NCBI GenBank assembly: GCA_963277665.1
Contig: OY728123.1
Span: forward strand, 627,872,915-627,936,914
Length of the DNA stretch: 64,000 nucleotides
Direction of reading: 5' to 3'
Source of the DNA: Viscum album
Taxonomy: Eukaryota > Streptophyta > Magnoliopsida > Santalales > Viscaceae
This document shows, one piece after another, positions 39,541-49,874 of the stretch. The notes beneath the pieces were generated by a model. It saw only the letters and a list, made by a program, of their open reading frames with translations. It was not told where the DNA came from and did not search any database. Position 1 is the first letter of the stretch; the number at the start of each line of letters is the position of its first letter. Position numbers and translations under genes: made by a program.

Positions 39541-40430
39541 TCAAATGGTTGGTGGTAAACTCACGATTAATAATATGCCCATTGTAAAAGAGTATGATGA
39601 TTTCTTTCCAGAGGAATTTCCGGGTCTTCCACCAAATCGTGAAGTTGAGTTTTCAATATAAATCATACCAGGTGATTTACCTATTTCAAAGACACCATAT
39701 AAAATGTCCCCAATTGAGTTATAGGAATTGAAGAAGCAATTCCAAGAGAATATTGATAAAGGATTCATACGCCCTAGTGCGTCACCTTGGGGAGCACCTG
39801 TTCTGTTTGTTAAGAATAAAGATGGATCAATGAGACTCTACATTGATTATTGATAACCTAACAAGATCACTATCAAGAACAAATTTCCTCTCCCATGCAT
39901 TGATTACTTATTTGACCAACTACGCGGAGCTCAATACTTTTCCAAGATTGATCTTCGTTCAGGGTATCGTCAATTAAGGGTCAAAAGGGAGGATATACCA
40001 AATACAGATTTTCATACATGGTATGGACACAATGAATTTATAGTGATGCCATTTGGTCTTACTAATTCCCCTGCTATCTTCATGGATCTGATGAATAGAG
40101 TCTTTAGATACTATCTTGATCAGTTTGTGGTAGTCTTTATAGACAATATTCTTGTCTATTCAAAGAGCAAGGAAGAACATGAAGATCACTTGAGAATTTT
40201 ATTGAAGACCCTGAGAAAGGATAAGCTTTATGCCAAATTTACCAAGAGTGAATTTTGGCTTCAAAAAGATGCATTTTTGGGTCACATAATCTCAAAAGAG
40301 AGGATATTTGTGGATCCAGCAAAAACAGAGGTTATCGAAAGATGGTCGATACCAACAACAGTAACTGAGATCCGAATTTTTCTTGGTTTGGCTGGATATT
40401 ATCGACGTTTTGTGAATGAGTTTTCATGAT
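39541..40430 (+). pseudogene. Element D: reverse transcriptase
   Basis: Copies element RNA into DNA. Blocks in order: EEFPGLPPNREVEFSI (39610-39658), [20 protein letters not shown] (39761-39820), [12 protein letters not shown] with the first catalytic Asp codon at 39950, [17 protein letters not shown] (from 40046), and [11 protein letters not shown] at 40130-40162. The last should be FIDD; the second Asp (40145-40147) is Asn, which would remove metal binding. FLGHIISKE and [11 protein letters not shown] follow. Stops at 39659, 39722, 39851, 39854 and 40427; the pair 39851/39854 replaces the RQ of the usual DYRQLNK. Confidence 0.92.
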
Positions 40431-40915
40431 TATCTAATCCACTCACCCAGTTGACTCGGAAAGGAGTAATGCTTGTTTGGATGGAGGAATGTGAAGATAA
40501 TTTCATGGAGTTGAAAAGAATGTTATCCAGTGCACCTGTAATCACACTTCCTTGTAGTGGAGAAAGGTTTGTGATCTAAATTGATGCATCCAAGAAGGGA
40601 TTGGGGTGTGTTCTTATGCAAAACGATATGGTGATAGGCTATGCCTCACGACAGTTGAAAATTCATGAGCAAAATTACCCAACTCACGATTTGGAGTTAG
40701 TTGCGGTAATCTTTGCATTAAATATTTGGAGCCATTATCTTTATGGAGAAAGGTGTGAAATTTATCCTAATCATAAAAGTTTAAAGTATATTTTCAAACA
40801 AAATGAGCTGAATATGCGCCAATGAAGGTGGTTATAGTTGATTAATTATTACGACTGCTCAATTCATTACCACCATGGGAAAGTAAACAAGGTGGAAGAT
40901 GCATTAAGTCGACAA
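40431..40915 (+). pseudogene. Element D: RNase H
   Basis: Would degrade the RNA strand of RNA/DNA hybrids. [14 protein letters not shown] (from 40580) carries the first catalytic Asp, and [13 protein letters not shown] carries the Glu (40694). The third acidic residue, in the normal TDHKSLKY box, is lost: the sequence is PNHKSLKY with Asn at 40769-40771. The domain ends with YHHGKVNKVEDALSRQ near 40868-40915, the usual HPGKANVVADALSR junction to integrase. Stops at 40577, 40823 and 40835. Confidence 0.9.
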
Positions 40916-42272
40916 GACCATGCCAGTTTATCCATGATGAGGATCACAAAAAATCCGATATTTATGGATTTACAAGGGATGGATCTTGGAATTATAATGG
41001 AAGGGGGACAATCGTATCTTTCTCAAATGAATGTTCATCCATCTATACATGTGAAGATTAAAGAGGCACAGAAAGAAGATGTAGAGTTACAAAAGAAGCT
41101 GAGAAATGTTCCGGAATTCAACCTTGATTGTGAATGGATAATAAAGTTCAAGAATCGAGTTTGTGTTCCTACCATCCACGAATTAAATAAGGAGCTGCTG
41201 GATGAGGCTCATAGTTATTCATTCTCTATTCATCCTGGAAGCACGGAGGTGTATAGGGATCTGAAAGAGTAAATCTGGTGGGATGGCATGAAAAAGTGAT
41301 GTTGCTGAATATGTCTCTCAATGCATGGTTTGTCAGCAAGTTAAAGCAGAGAAATAGATGTCTAAGGGGATCTTACAACCATTACCCATATCGGAATGGA
41401 AATGGGAAAACATCACTATGGACTTTGTCACCGGACTTCCTAAAACATCCAAAGGCAATAATGCTATCTAGGTCGTAGTTGATCATCTTACAAAGTCTTC
41501 ACACTTCATTGCTATTAGAGAGGATTTTTCTCCAGATCTGCTTTCCAAGATATATGTAAAGGAAGGGGTAAGATTACATGGAGTACCACTTTCTGTTATA
41601 TCTGATCAGGATCCAAGGTTTACCTCAAAGTTCTGGCGAAGCCTTCAGCATACACTGGATATAGAGTTGAGTTTCAGCACTGCTTATCATCCTCAGACAG
41701 ACGGTCATTCTGAGAGGAAAATTCAAACACTAGAAGATTTGTTTAGAGCTTTCTATATAGATTTCAAAGGTGGTTGCGATCATCACCTACATTTGGTAGA
41801 ATTTTCTTATAATAATAGCTTTCACTCCAGTATTCAGATGGCTCTTTATGAATCTCTCTCTGGAAAGAAATGCAGGACTCCAACTTGCTGGGATGAAGTT
41901 GGGGAAAGAAATCTATTAGGACCTGATCTTGTTGATGAAATGGCAGAAAAGGTCAGATCTATTCAACAACACATAAGAACAGCTCAATGTCGACAAAAAA
42001 GTTATGCCAACAACTGAAGAAAATACCTTGAGATTGAAGTGGGTGATAAAGTGTTCTTACGAATATCTCCCTGGAAGAGGGTCATGAGATTTTGAAAGAA
42101 GGGAAAGTTGAGCCCTAGATATATCGGTCATTTTGAAATTTTGGATCGTGTTGGGAAGGTAGCTTACTGATTGTCGTTTCCACCGAATCTCTCGCATGTT
42201 CACGATGTTTTCCATGTATCTCTCCTGAAAAAGTACATACCTGACCCTTCACATGTACTCAGCTCAGAAGTT
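40916..42272 (+). pseudogene. Element D: integrase
   Basis: Inserts the DNA copy into the genome. The HHCC zinc finger runs from EAHSYSFSIHPGS (first His 41210) to CMVCQQVKAE (41322-41351). The frame changes at about 41297, inside this finger, by one extra base. The catalytic core has all three DD(35)E residues: Asp 41421 (TMDFVTGLP), Asp 41604 (ISDQDPRF) and Glu 41712 (HSERKIQTLED), with exactly 35 residues between the last two. [32 protein letters not shown] and LSPRYIGHFEIL follow. Stops at 41270, 41355, 41469 (TAG for Trp of AIWVVVD), 42015, 42093 and 42168. Confidence 0.92.
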
Positions 42273-42491
42273 GTACAGCTGGAAGAAGATATTTCTTATG
42301 AAGAACTGCCGATAGAGATTCTCGATCGTAGTGAAAAAGTCCTATGGAACAAGACCACCCGCTTGGTGAAAGTTTTATGGAGGAACCCCCAATTATTTTA
42401 AGCTACATGGGAGCTTGAGGATATAATTAGGGAGAGGTATCCTCATCTATTTGTTACAAGTGACGAATTTCGAGGGAGAAATTCAATTTAA
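42273..42491 (+). pseudogene. Element D: chromodomain-like integrase tail
   Basis: After the HDVFHVSLLKKYIPDPSHV block, the tail YEELPIEILDRSEKVLW...LVKVLWRNPQLF, stop, ATWELEDIIRERYPHLF fits the C-terminal chromodomain of Tekay/Del chromoviruses, thought to tether integration to heterochromatin. One premature stop, TAA at 42399. The natural end appears to be TAA at 42489-42491, overlapping the polypurine tract, as is common in this lineage. Confidence 0.75.
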
Positions 42492-42502
42492 GGGGGGTGG
42501 AA
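42490..42502 (+). other. Element D polypurine tract
   Basis: AAGGGGGGTGGAA immediately before TGTAACATCC. It is the RNase H-resistant primer for plus-strand synthesis and fixes the 3' LTR start. Confidence 0.9.
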
Positions 42503-45500
42503 TGTAACATCCTCAGATTTTATGTGAATTTTTTTTATGTCTTATGTTATACACAACCCCAAAGGAATCTTTCACAACACACAATACAGAATTAGCTTGC
42601 ATTACACGCAATCACGACCTTCCTCGATAGCGTTTGTATTACACAATACCGGGTTTCACTAAACAACGATACATTATTATGAACTTTCCATTATGAATAG
42701 TATTAACTACATTTTGAATTTTATTATTCATCATACACATTTTATAGAACATGGTAAGAGAACAAAATAATTTTTTCGGGTAAAATAAGTATTTTTCAAA
42801 AAATGCAGTTTTGCCGCCTTTTGATCGCGCACCCACATTAAATCTAGTTTTTGACATTATTATAAGTTCAATTTGAAAAAATAAAATTCTTCTTTTGAAT
42901 CAGGGTACAAAAATTTACTTTGGATAAATTTTTGATATTTTTCTGATAACTTTCATATTTTGATGAATAGTAAAAATACGTTAATTTTTAATTAAAAACA
43001 ACTTTTTTCATTGAGATAATTTATATGGTTAAATTATAATATTGAATGGTTTTAAAGTATATATATAATATATTTTTACCTTTTAATATAATGTACTTCA
43101 TTATCATTAATTTCACATTTAATTCATAGGTAAAAACACTTCAATCTTTGGCAATGTTTTTACTTCTAAAACCCGTTTTCTTAACAACGAGATTTATTTT
43201 AAATTAATTACTACAAATTATACGTTTTGAATTTGGAAAAATGGATTCAATATTTGGAATCATTGGGTCCAAATTATGTTAACATGCTATTTTTTATTTT
43301 TGGGCAATATGAATAGTAACTACGGTAAATTTTATTTAACATATATAAAGGTAAATCAGGTAATTAAGGGTAAATATAAGATTATAAAATTACCCTAACA
43401 CCTGAAAAAATCCTATTGGATCACTATAAGTCGACCCATATCACCTAGGGTCGGATTAGATTCATTTAATGGTCTTTTGTTCATGAAAAGAATTTAATTA
43501 TTATTAAAACCAAAGAATGTGACAACATGTTACTTTCATAAATCTTATAAGTATAATAATTTTAATTTAGTGATAACCTTAATGAAACTTCTAACATGAA
43601 TAGTCTCAAGAAATATAATACAATTATATACATCATAGGAATTTATTTAGAATTTTTAGGGATTAAATAATTATCATTAATTATGACACAATAGTGATGT
43701 TGAAATTATTTTATTAATTAAAATAACAAATAAATGGTTTTAAAAATATTAAAATAAAATTATATGAACTCTTTAATGTGCTACACTAATTTTCTAGATA
43801 CATATTAAATTTTATGAATATATTAAATCTTGTAGTTCTAACATATCTTCTGTATATATTTTATTTAAATTCAAATAAATGAATAGTGTCAAAATTGACA
43901 CTATTGTTATTTTATAAACATAACATATTATAAAATTGTTTAAAAATCAGAAAAATATTTAAAAATTATAAATTAAAATTTATATGGTCGACAATGTCAT
44001 AAAGGGTCAAATTATTGAAAATTCACAACCCATATGTAATTATTTATATTAATTTAAAATATAAGAATATTATTACAAAAAATAAAATAAAATTGATAAA
44101 TAAGGATAAATCAAGTTGATAATGTTTAAAATAAATTCCTAACATGTCAAAATTTTATTAGTTTATGAGGTTACAACCATATATCATCTAATCTTCGGAT
44201 ATGAGTCATTTTGGAAGTGTTTAAGTGGGGTTGGGATTTAATATAAACTAATATTTATTATATTTCCAAAGGTGCCCCTCTCCTCCCTTATAAAAGGGAA
44301 CCTCCAACCTCTCCTCCTCACACCAATTTGAGCCTTCATGCTTGGCAAAACCCTGCCCATTTCACATCCCCACTTCCATAGAAACATACTAGAGGTCCTG
44401 GTCTTCTTCAAATACCAATTTTAGTGCCCTAAAAGGAGGTCTTAAAGAGGCGCTTCAAAGAAGAGGTAATGTCCATTACCGATTCTTTCAACTCTATTTC
44501 TTCATATACTTCTTCTTCTTTAGTTGTTTCATTATTATGTAATAACATCAGTATCACTCATATACTGATATGTTATTATAAGTATGAAACAACCCTATTT
44601 GGCCATCTATCCATCCAACGGAAAACGAAATCACCGTGCTTGCGTACGTACGGAATACCGTCTCCACGTCGAGGTGTAATCTATTTTCCATCACCACCTT
44701 ACTTGGATGGGAATAATGGTGCAAATAAATAACTATATATGAATATTGTAAAGTGGTATTGATTCTGAAATATTATACATACACTCCAATACAATTCCAC
44801 GATCATGGGAATGATATCATTGCTCGTGCGTACGTACGGAATACCGTCTCCACGATGTGATGTGATTCGTTCTACAAGATCTTAATTGCATAATGATTAT
44901 ATAAATGAATTGAATGAATAAATATGATATATAGTACACTAATACCATTTTGGAAATGAGGTATCTATAACCTAATTAAAAGAATAATAATTTATTAGAC
45001 AAAACACACATAAGAACAAAAAGTAATAAACACCCGAATAACAAGTAGCAATGAAATATTACTAATACGAAGCTTAGAATATGACCATATATGATATAAT
45101 AACAATAAATATGATTCTGGAATATGTAAATGATATTATTTAAATCATTATACAGGTGGTTCATACACTTACGAAGCAAATCAGACCTAAGGTAAGGGAA
45201 AATATCACAATCTCATTTTTATCCGAGATTTTTTATACTTTGGTATTTACTAGGGTGTATTTTATCATCCACATACAAGTTCCCTCAATATGTAATATTG
45301 TTTCCATCTGCCTACAATTGTTTTAATCCAATTTTACCCTTCGGTGAGTTTTTAGTAAATGATATGAAAGGAATCTTATGTCGTTTTTCATACGAGGTAC
45401 TTTTTGACTTTTCCGAAAAAAGTACGAGAAGAATGTTTTTTTAACTTATATGGCATGAATGGATTTTTAAAACATTATTTTCAAGAAGCTTCCTTTACAT

Positions 45501-46480
45501 GTTTTCAAGTTTATTTTTAATCAAATTCTTTTAGTTTATAATTGTATGACATTTTAAGAAAGGAAAAGTTTTTTTGAAGTAGAAAGGATATTTTCCTCAA
45601 GAATGGAGTTCAAGTGTATTATTAAAATTATTTTCCATCTAAGATAATAAAGGGTTATGTTTCTATCCCTATTATTACATTGATTTGATTATGTTGTGAT
45701 GGAATTATTTTTATGAATTCATTTATCTTATATTTTTTTTATGATGTCATGATGTTTAAGAATCCCATTTTTATTACATGGGTTATGCAATGATGTATGA
45801 TTTATGATTTTGTGGCACACATAATAATGGTATAATTATGAGATGGGTGGGACCTATATCTCACTCCAATTCATTGGGTAAAGATTTTATATCTCATGAG
45901 ATAAACATGGCTGGAATGACAGGTTAAACAGGTTCAGTGAAACAGGACTGAAACGAGGAGTGAACTCAGTTCAGAAATGGACTTTGTCCACTAAGATAGT
46001 CTTGGAAATGAGTCTTGACTACTAAGAAATGATTCTCTATGATTATGTGTGTATGCCACAAAGTTACATGTTTTATGTTATGATTATTGTGATTACATTT
46101 CACTACCATGATTTATCCCATGTTATGAAATTATGATCTCTTTTGCAGGGTAATATTTCAAAAATGTTATGTTCTTATGAATTTGATGTGATTGATATTT
46201 ATTTAGTTTACCCTTACTGAGCATTTGAGCTCACCCTTTTGTATGTTTTCTTTCTCCAGGTCAGGAAGAATGGTATTAAGTGAGATATGCCAAAAAGAAA
46301 CTATAGATATGATGAAATAAATGGGAGAAAATGTAGATGCTTTATAAACCAGTTGTTTATGTTTCCCAGTTTCAAAATACACTATACCTATATGGTCCTT
46401 TCATGGTTTTGTTATATGTTGTAATAAGTGTACTTAAATTTTGAAGTACTAACAATGTATGTAAAGTATGGGTCATTATA
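42503..46480 (+). repeat. Element D 3' LTR
   Basis: 3,978 bp, TGTAACATCC...GTCATTATA. Same internal features as the 5' copy: TATA box 44289-44297, two CG-rich units (44626-44684 and 44811-44873), donor-like CTAAGGTAAGG at 45188-45197 and acceptor-like TTTTGCAG at 46142-46149. The end is TATA rather than the usual CA in both copies. Open frames such as 44469-44732 have no homology and lie in non-coding LTR. Confidence 0.95.
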
Positions 46481-46485
46481 ATTTA
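46481..46485. repeat. Target site duplication of element D, right copy
   Basis: ATTTA, identical to 33556-33560. Confidence 0.85.
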
Positions 46486-47200
46486 TACCTCTAAGAATAG
46501 ATTATGGTTTTTCATTATGGGAATATATTAAAGATAGATAGACTATTTTATATTGGTGTAGTTTTCATAAGACAGAATCTATATCTTGTTCATAGTGTGT
46601 CACCATTTGGGGCACATTATGGGTGTACTTGTTAGCCACATTTATGATGCTCTGCGTTAAATGAGTCCGCGCTCTGAGAATTGGAGTTGGTATAAAATAA
46701 GATTTAAATTGTTTATAATATTAATTAATGAAATAGGATATCCAAAATCCATTATAATTCTTATGAGTATAGAACATAAAGGCCATTCAATTTCAGTGTG
46801 GGGAAATAGGTTCTTGAATACATATGATCAACATAGTTTACTAAGATATTGTCCAGAAAGAAATATATCTCCACGTATTATCTGTTTATTTTTTATTTCT
46901 TATTGGCTTGAATAGGCTACACATTTCCATGATATACCTTCATAAAAGGAAAATGTACATGATATCTTCCTCATGTTGCAACTGAGGATATATATATACA
47001 ATCTATTATACATTTATTATTAGGGTAAGATGGAAATCCACATTGGATCTAAATTTGAAGTATACCCATTTGAGGTAGAAGATCATCATGAGAATATATT
47101 TATTTAGTGAACAATTCCATTGACAAAAATTCTCAATAAACTTGTGAATACTTATGATATCTTGTTGGAATTTGTGATCCAAATGAGGACTTTTTACCAA
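46486..47200 (+). pseudogene. Element A: integrase C-terminal half, resumed after element D
   Basis: Continues the integrase that broke off at 33560. VVFIRQNLYLVHSVSPFGAHYGCTC near 46555-46630 follows the [27 protein letters not shown] block position by position. The 84-codon open stretch 46661-46915 holds PKSIIILMSIEH (RQKSYADxRR region) and RNISPRIICLFFI (GKLSPRYIGPFEI). NVHDIFLML at about 46952-46980 matches NVHDVFHVS. The chromodomain part beyond is too decayed to call. The open frame is a surviving fragment, not a gene. Confidence 0.7.
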
Positions 47201-48184
47201 CATATATTTTAGTTATTTCTACAGTTGAGGATGATAATTTCCAAATCTATGGGGAATGTTTAATGGACATAATTTTTAATATTATACCCAATGAATATTT
47301 TTAATAATATTAATATTGTTTTACATTAACATGGGGTATTGTTTCATGCATCATTTGGTATCAATAATGAAATATTAATAACATTGAAATATATAAACAT
47401 TCCCATGAACATAATCTAATAAATAGAAGTTTTTACTCTAAAAGGAGTCATAGATTGGGAAACTGTGACAACATTTGATTCTTTAATGAATTTATTTACC
47501 CTAAAAATGAATGAAATTTTATTTTAATTAGGATTTATAATTATGTGAATTTTCTGAACACATTAGAATTAATAAATTGTTCATCTAGGGAGTTGGTGGG
47601 AGTTTTTTGAGAGATTAAAGTATAATGAATTAGTGTAGAGGATATGATTTATTTTTTTGGATTTTTATTTAGTACATATTTCATGTTATGTAGGTACTTA
47701 TTAGATTCCAAGTCAAATTATCTTCATGGTTATAAACATCATGATTTGTTCAACATGAATAAAGAATCTCCTGACATGGTAAATGCTCTAAGGATAAATG
47801 AGTGCTAAAAAAAGAAGGTCATTCTAATTTCTTAAGGGATTTTTAAGAATATATGAATTACCATGTCCACAACATGGGATTTTTTTTGAAGTCTATGCCC
47901 ACATTTCCCCACTAAAAATGGATCATTCCCATGGTGGTCTATTTTGTAGTCATCCGGTCGTCATATTAGAAATATTCACGGGAAACAATCCCTTTAGAAG
48001 GATACTGTTCTTATGTTGTCTCCTTTTGTTAAATGGGGATGGACAATATTTATGTGCTATTTGTCAATAGTTATAGTGATCAATAGACTAAGAAACTTAT
48101 CAAAACATACAAAGGATAAGGACAATTCCCATGGTTCGATACTATTGTTGATGTGTTAAGATTCTTCATAGAATAATAAGTGGT
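47201..48184 (+). repeat. Probable start of element A 3' LTR
   Basis: TGTGACAACATTTG at 47464 looks like the TGTGACAACCC start of many plant gypsy LTRs and follows a purine-rich GATTGGGAAAC, as a polypurine tract would. It lies where A's 3' LTR is expected, about 260 bases after its last integrase motif. The second LTR copy has not been firmly found, so the call is tentative. The CACTA element interrupts it at 48188. Confidence 0.35.
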
Positions 48185-48187
48185 AGA

Positions 48188-49874
48188 CACTAGAAGAAAT
48201 ATGGTGCTTAACATTGGGTTTTTTATTTACGTCAGTTTTTAACTGACGTAGAAGTCAAAAACATAAAAAAAATATGACATTTTAAGTCTGTTTTTGTAAA
48301 CTGACGCAAAAAATGAATTAAATTTCTATTTTAGTGTTGGTTTTGTATAATATCTATGCCAAAACACTTATTCGTATCATTTTTTGTATCAATTTACTTA
48401 TAAATCGATGCCAAAGAGTTATAAAAAACTTTTCGACATCGATTCATGAAAAAAGTTGACATCATAAATGATAAAAATTTATTTTTTATGTCGATTTTTA
48501 AAAAACCAAATAAAAAATGTATATTTAATTTTTTTCCCTATCTCAGAGAATTCACTAAGCATTGATTTGACTGGTTGTAGAGCTAAAACGGAGTAACATA
48601 TCAAATGTTACGGTCTTCGAATGTTGAAGCTATCAATGTTTTGATTGATACAACTTGTTTTAAAGAAAACATGATAAAAATGAATTAAAATCATACCCAC
48701 CAAATGAAATAAAGTAAACATAATAATTAAAACATATTTCAATGGTTTTTGGACCATCAATTGTAATGATTTGTTTTTTATCTTCCTATATTTTATATTT
48801 ATAAAAAAGAATAAATCATATTTATAAGAAATCTATTCGAGTTATTTAGAAATGAAGGATAATAATAATAAATAAAATAATTGAATTGAATATGAATCAT
48901 GATCAAATTAATGATTGAAGCCTAGTTGAAAACTTGATTGAATAGAATAGGTTGAAAATGATGAATGAAGAAGAAAAATGATATATATATATATATTAAA
49001 CGAAAATATTTTTTACTATATTGTATGAAAATGTAGGAAGAATTTGAAAAAGATAAACGTGCATTGTGAAAAAATGAAATTATAATCATAAGTTACTCAT
49101 TTGAGTCAGTTTTGTTTGAATCTGATGCAAAATTGGATTTAAAGTCGTTTTTTGGGGTCTGTTTTTTAGAAAACCAGTGAAAAAAATTGATATAGATATC
49201 CTTTTTGGCATCAGTTTATATATAAATCGTAACTAGAAAGTTAAAAAAAATTATATTTCACATCATATTTTTAACAAACAGACTCTAAAATTTAATAAAG
49301 AAAAAAAATTTTAAGTTTGGTTTTTAAAAACCCACACCAAAAAAATGTTTTGGAGTCCGTTTTTTAAAAAACCAATGCGGAAAAATAAATTTTTTCTCCA
49401 TTGGTTTTTTTGAATATCAAAGCCAAAAAATTAAAAAAAATACCACGTTTTAGATAATTCACTATTAATTGATTTCATTTGTATTGGAGCTAAAACGGAG
49501 TTACGGATTAATAGTTTTGGCCATTGAAAATTGGACATCTATAATACATCTCATAGAGAAGATCAACTTCCGATATCCATAACGTTTAATCCATAATTCT
49601 GTTTTTGCTCCACGTATAGTCAAATCGAAGTGTGGATGATTATTTAAAATAATGTAATTTTTTTAATTTTTTTTGGAATTGATATTCAAAAAAACGGACA
49701 CCTTATTTTTTTTAGTTTTTCGTGTTGGTTTTTTTAAACAACACCAAAACAATGTTTTTTCGGCGTTGGTTTTTAAAAAAATGGATGCCAAAAATTCTCG
49801 AAATTTATTTTCATGTCAGTTTATAAGTAACAGAATTGATATTGATGAGGTTAAATATAATTTCATTACTAGTG
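48188..49874. mobile_element. Non-autonomous CACTA (En/Spm, CMC) DNA transposon
   Basis: 1,687 bp. Left end CACTAGAAGAAATATGG; right end, read inward, CACTAGTAATGAAATTATA. The 3-bp flank AGA is duplicated exactly (48185-48187 and 49875-49877), the expected length for CACTA. Both ends carry about ten copies of a sub-terminal motif like GTYRGTTTTTWAAAACYRAYGCMAAA, e.g. 48228-48250, 48284-48310, 49318-49345, 49350-49378 and 49763-49790, the binding sites of the family's DNA-binding protein. No transposase is present. Inner copies of GAGCTAAAACGGAGT lie at 48580 and 49489, with an inverted relative near 49590-49630. It would depend on an autonomous relative. Confidence 0.85.

Larger units (their letters stand above)
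33561..46480 (+). mobile_element. Element D: Tekay/Del-type Ty3/gypsy LTR retrotransposon, complete but inactive
   Basis: 12,920 bp, bounded by the ATTTA duplication. Layout: 5' LTR 33561-37541, primer site 37544-37555, leader, gag-pol 37981-42491, polypurine tract 42490-42502, 3' LTR 42503-46480. One gag-pol gene, LTRs of nearly 4 kb, an initiator-Met primer site and a chromodomain-like integrase tail place it in the chromovirus branch, most likely Tekay/Del. Sampled LTR stretches look roughly 85-90% identical by eye, so it is not recent, though it is far younger than A, B, C and G. The coding region has 20 premature stops and two frame changes. It is inserted in the integrase of element A. 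Confidence 0.95.

Noticed and set aside
44469..44732. 87-codon open frame on the + strand, Ser-rich start
   Set aside because: Inside the element D 3' LTR leader region; the frame is broken in the 5' LTR copy.
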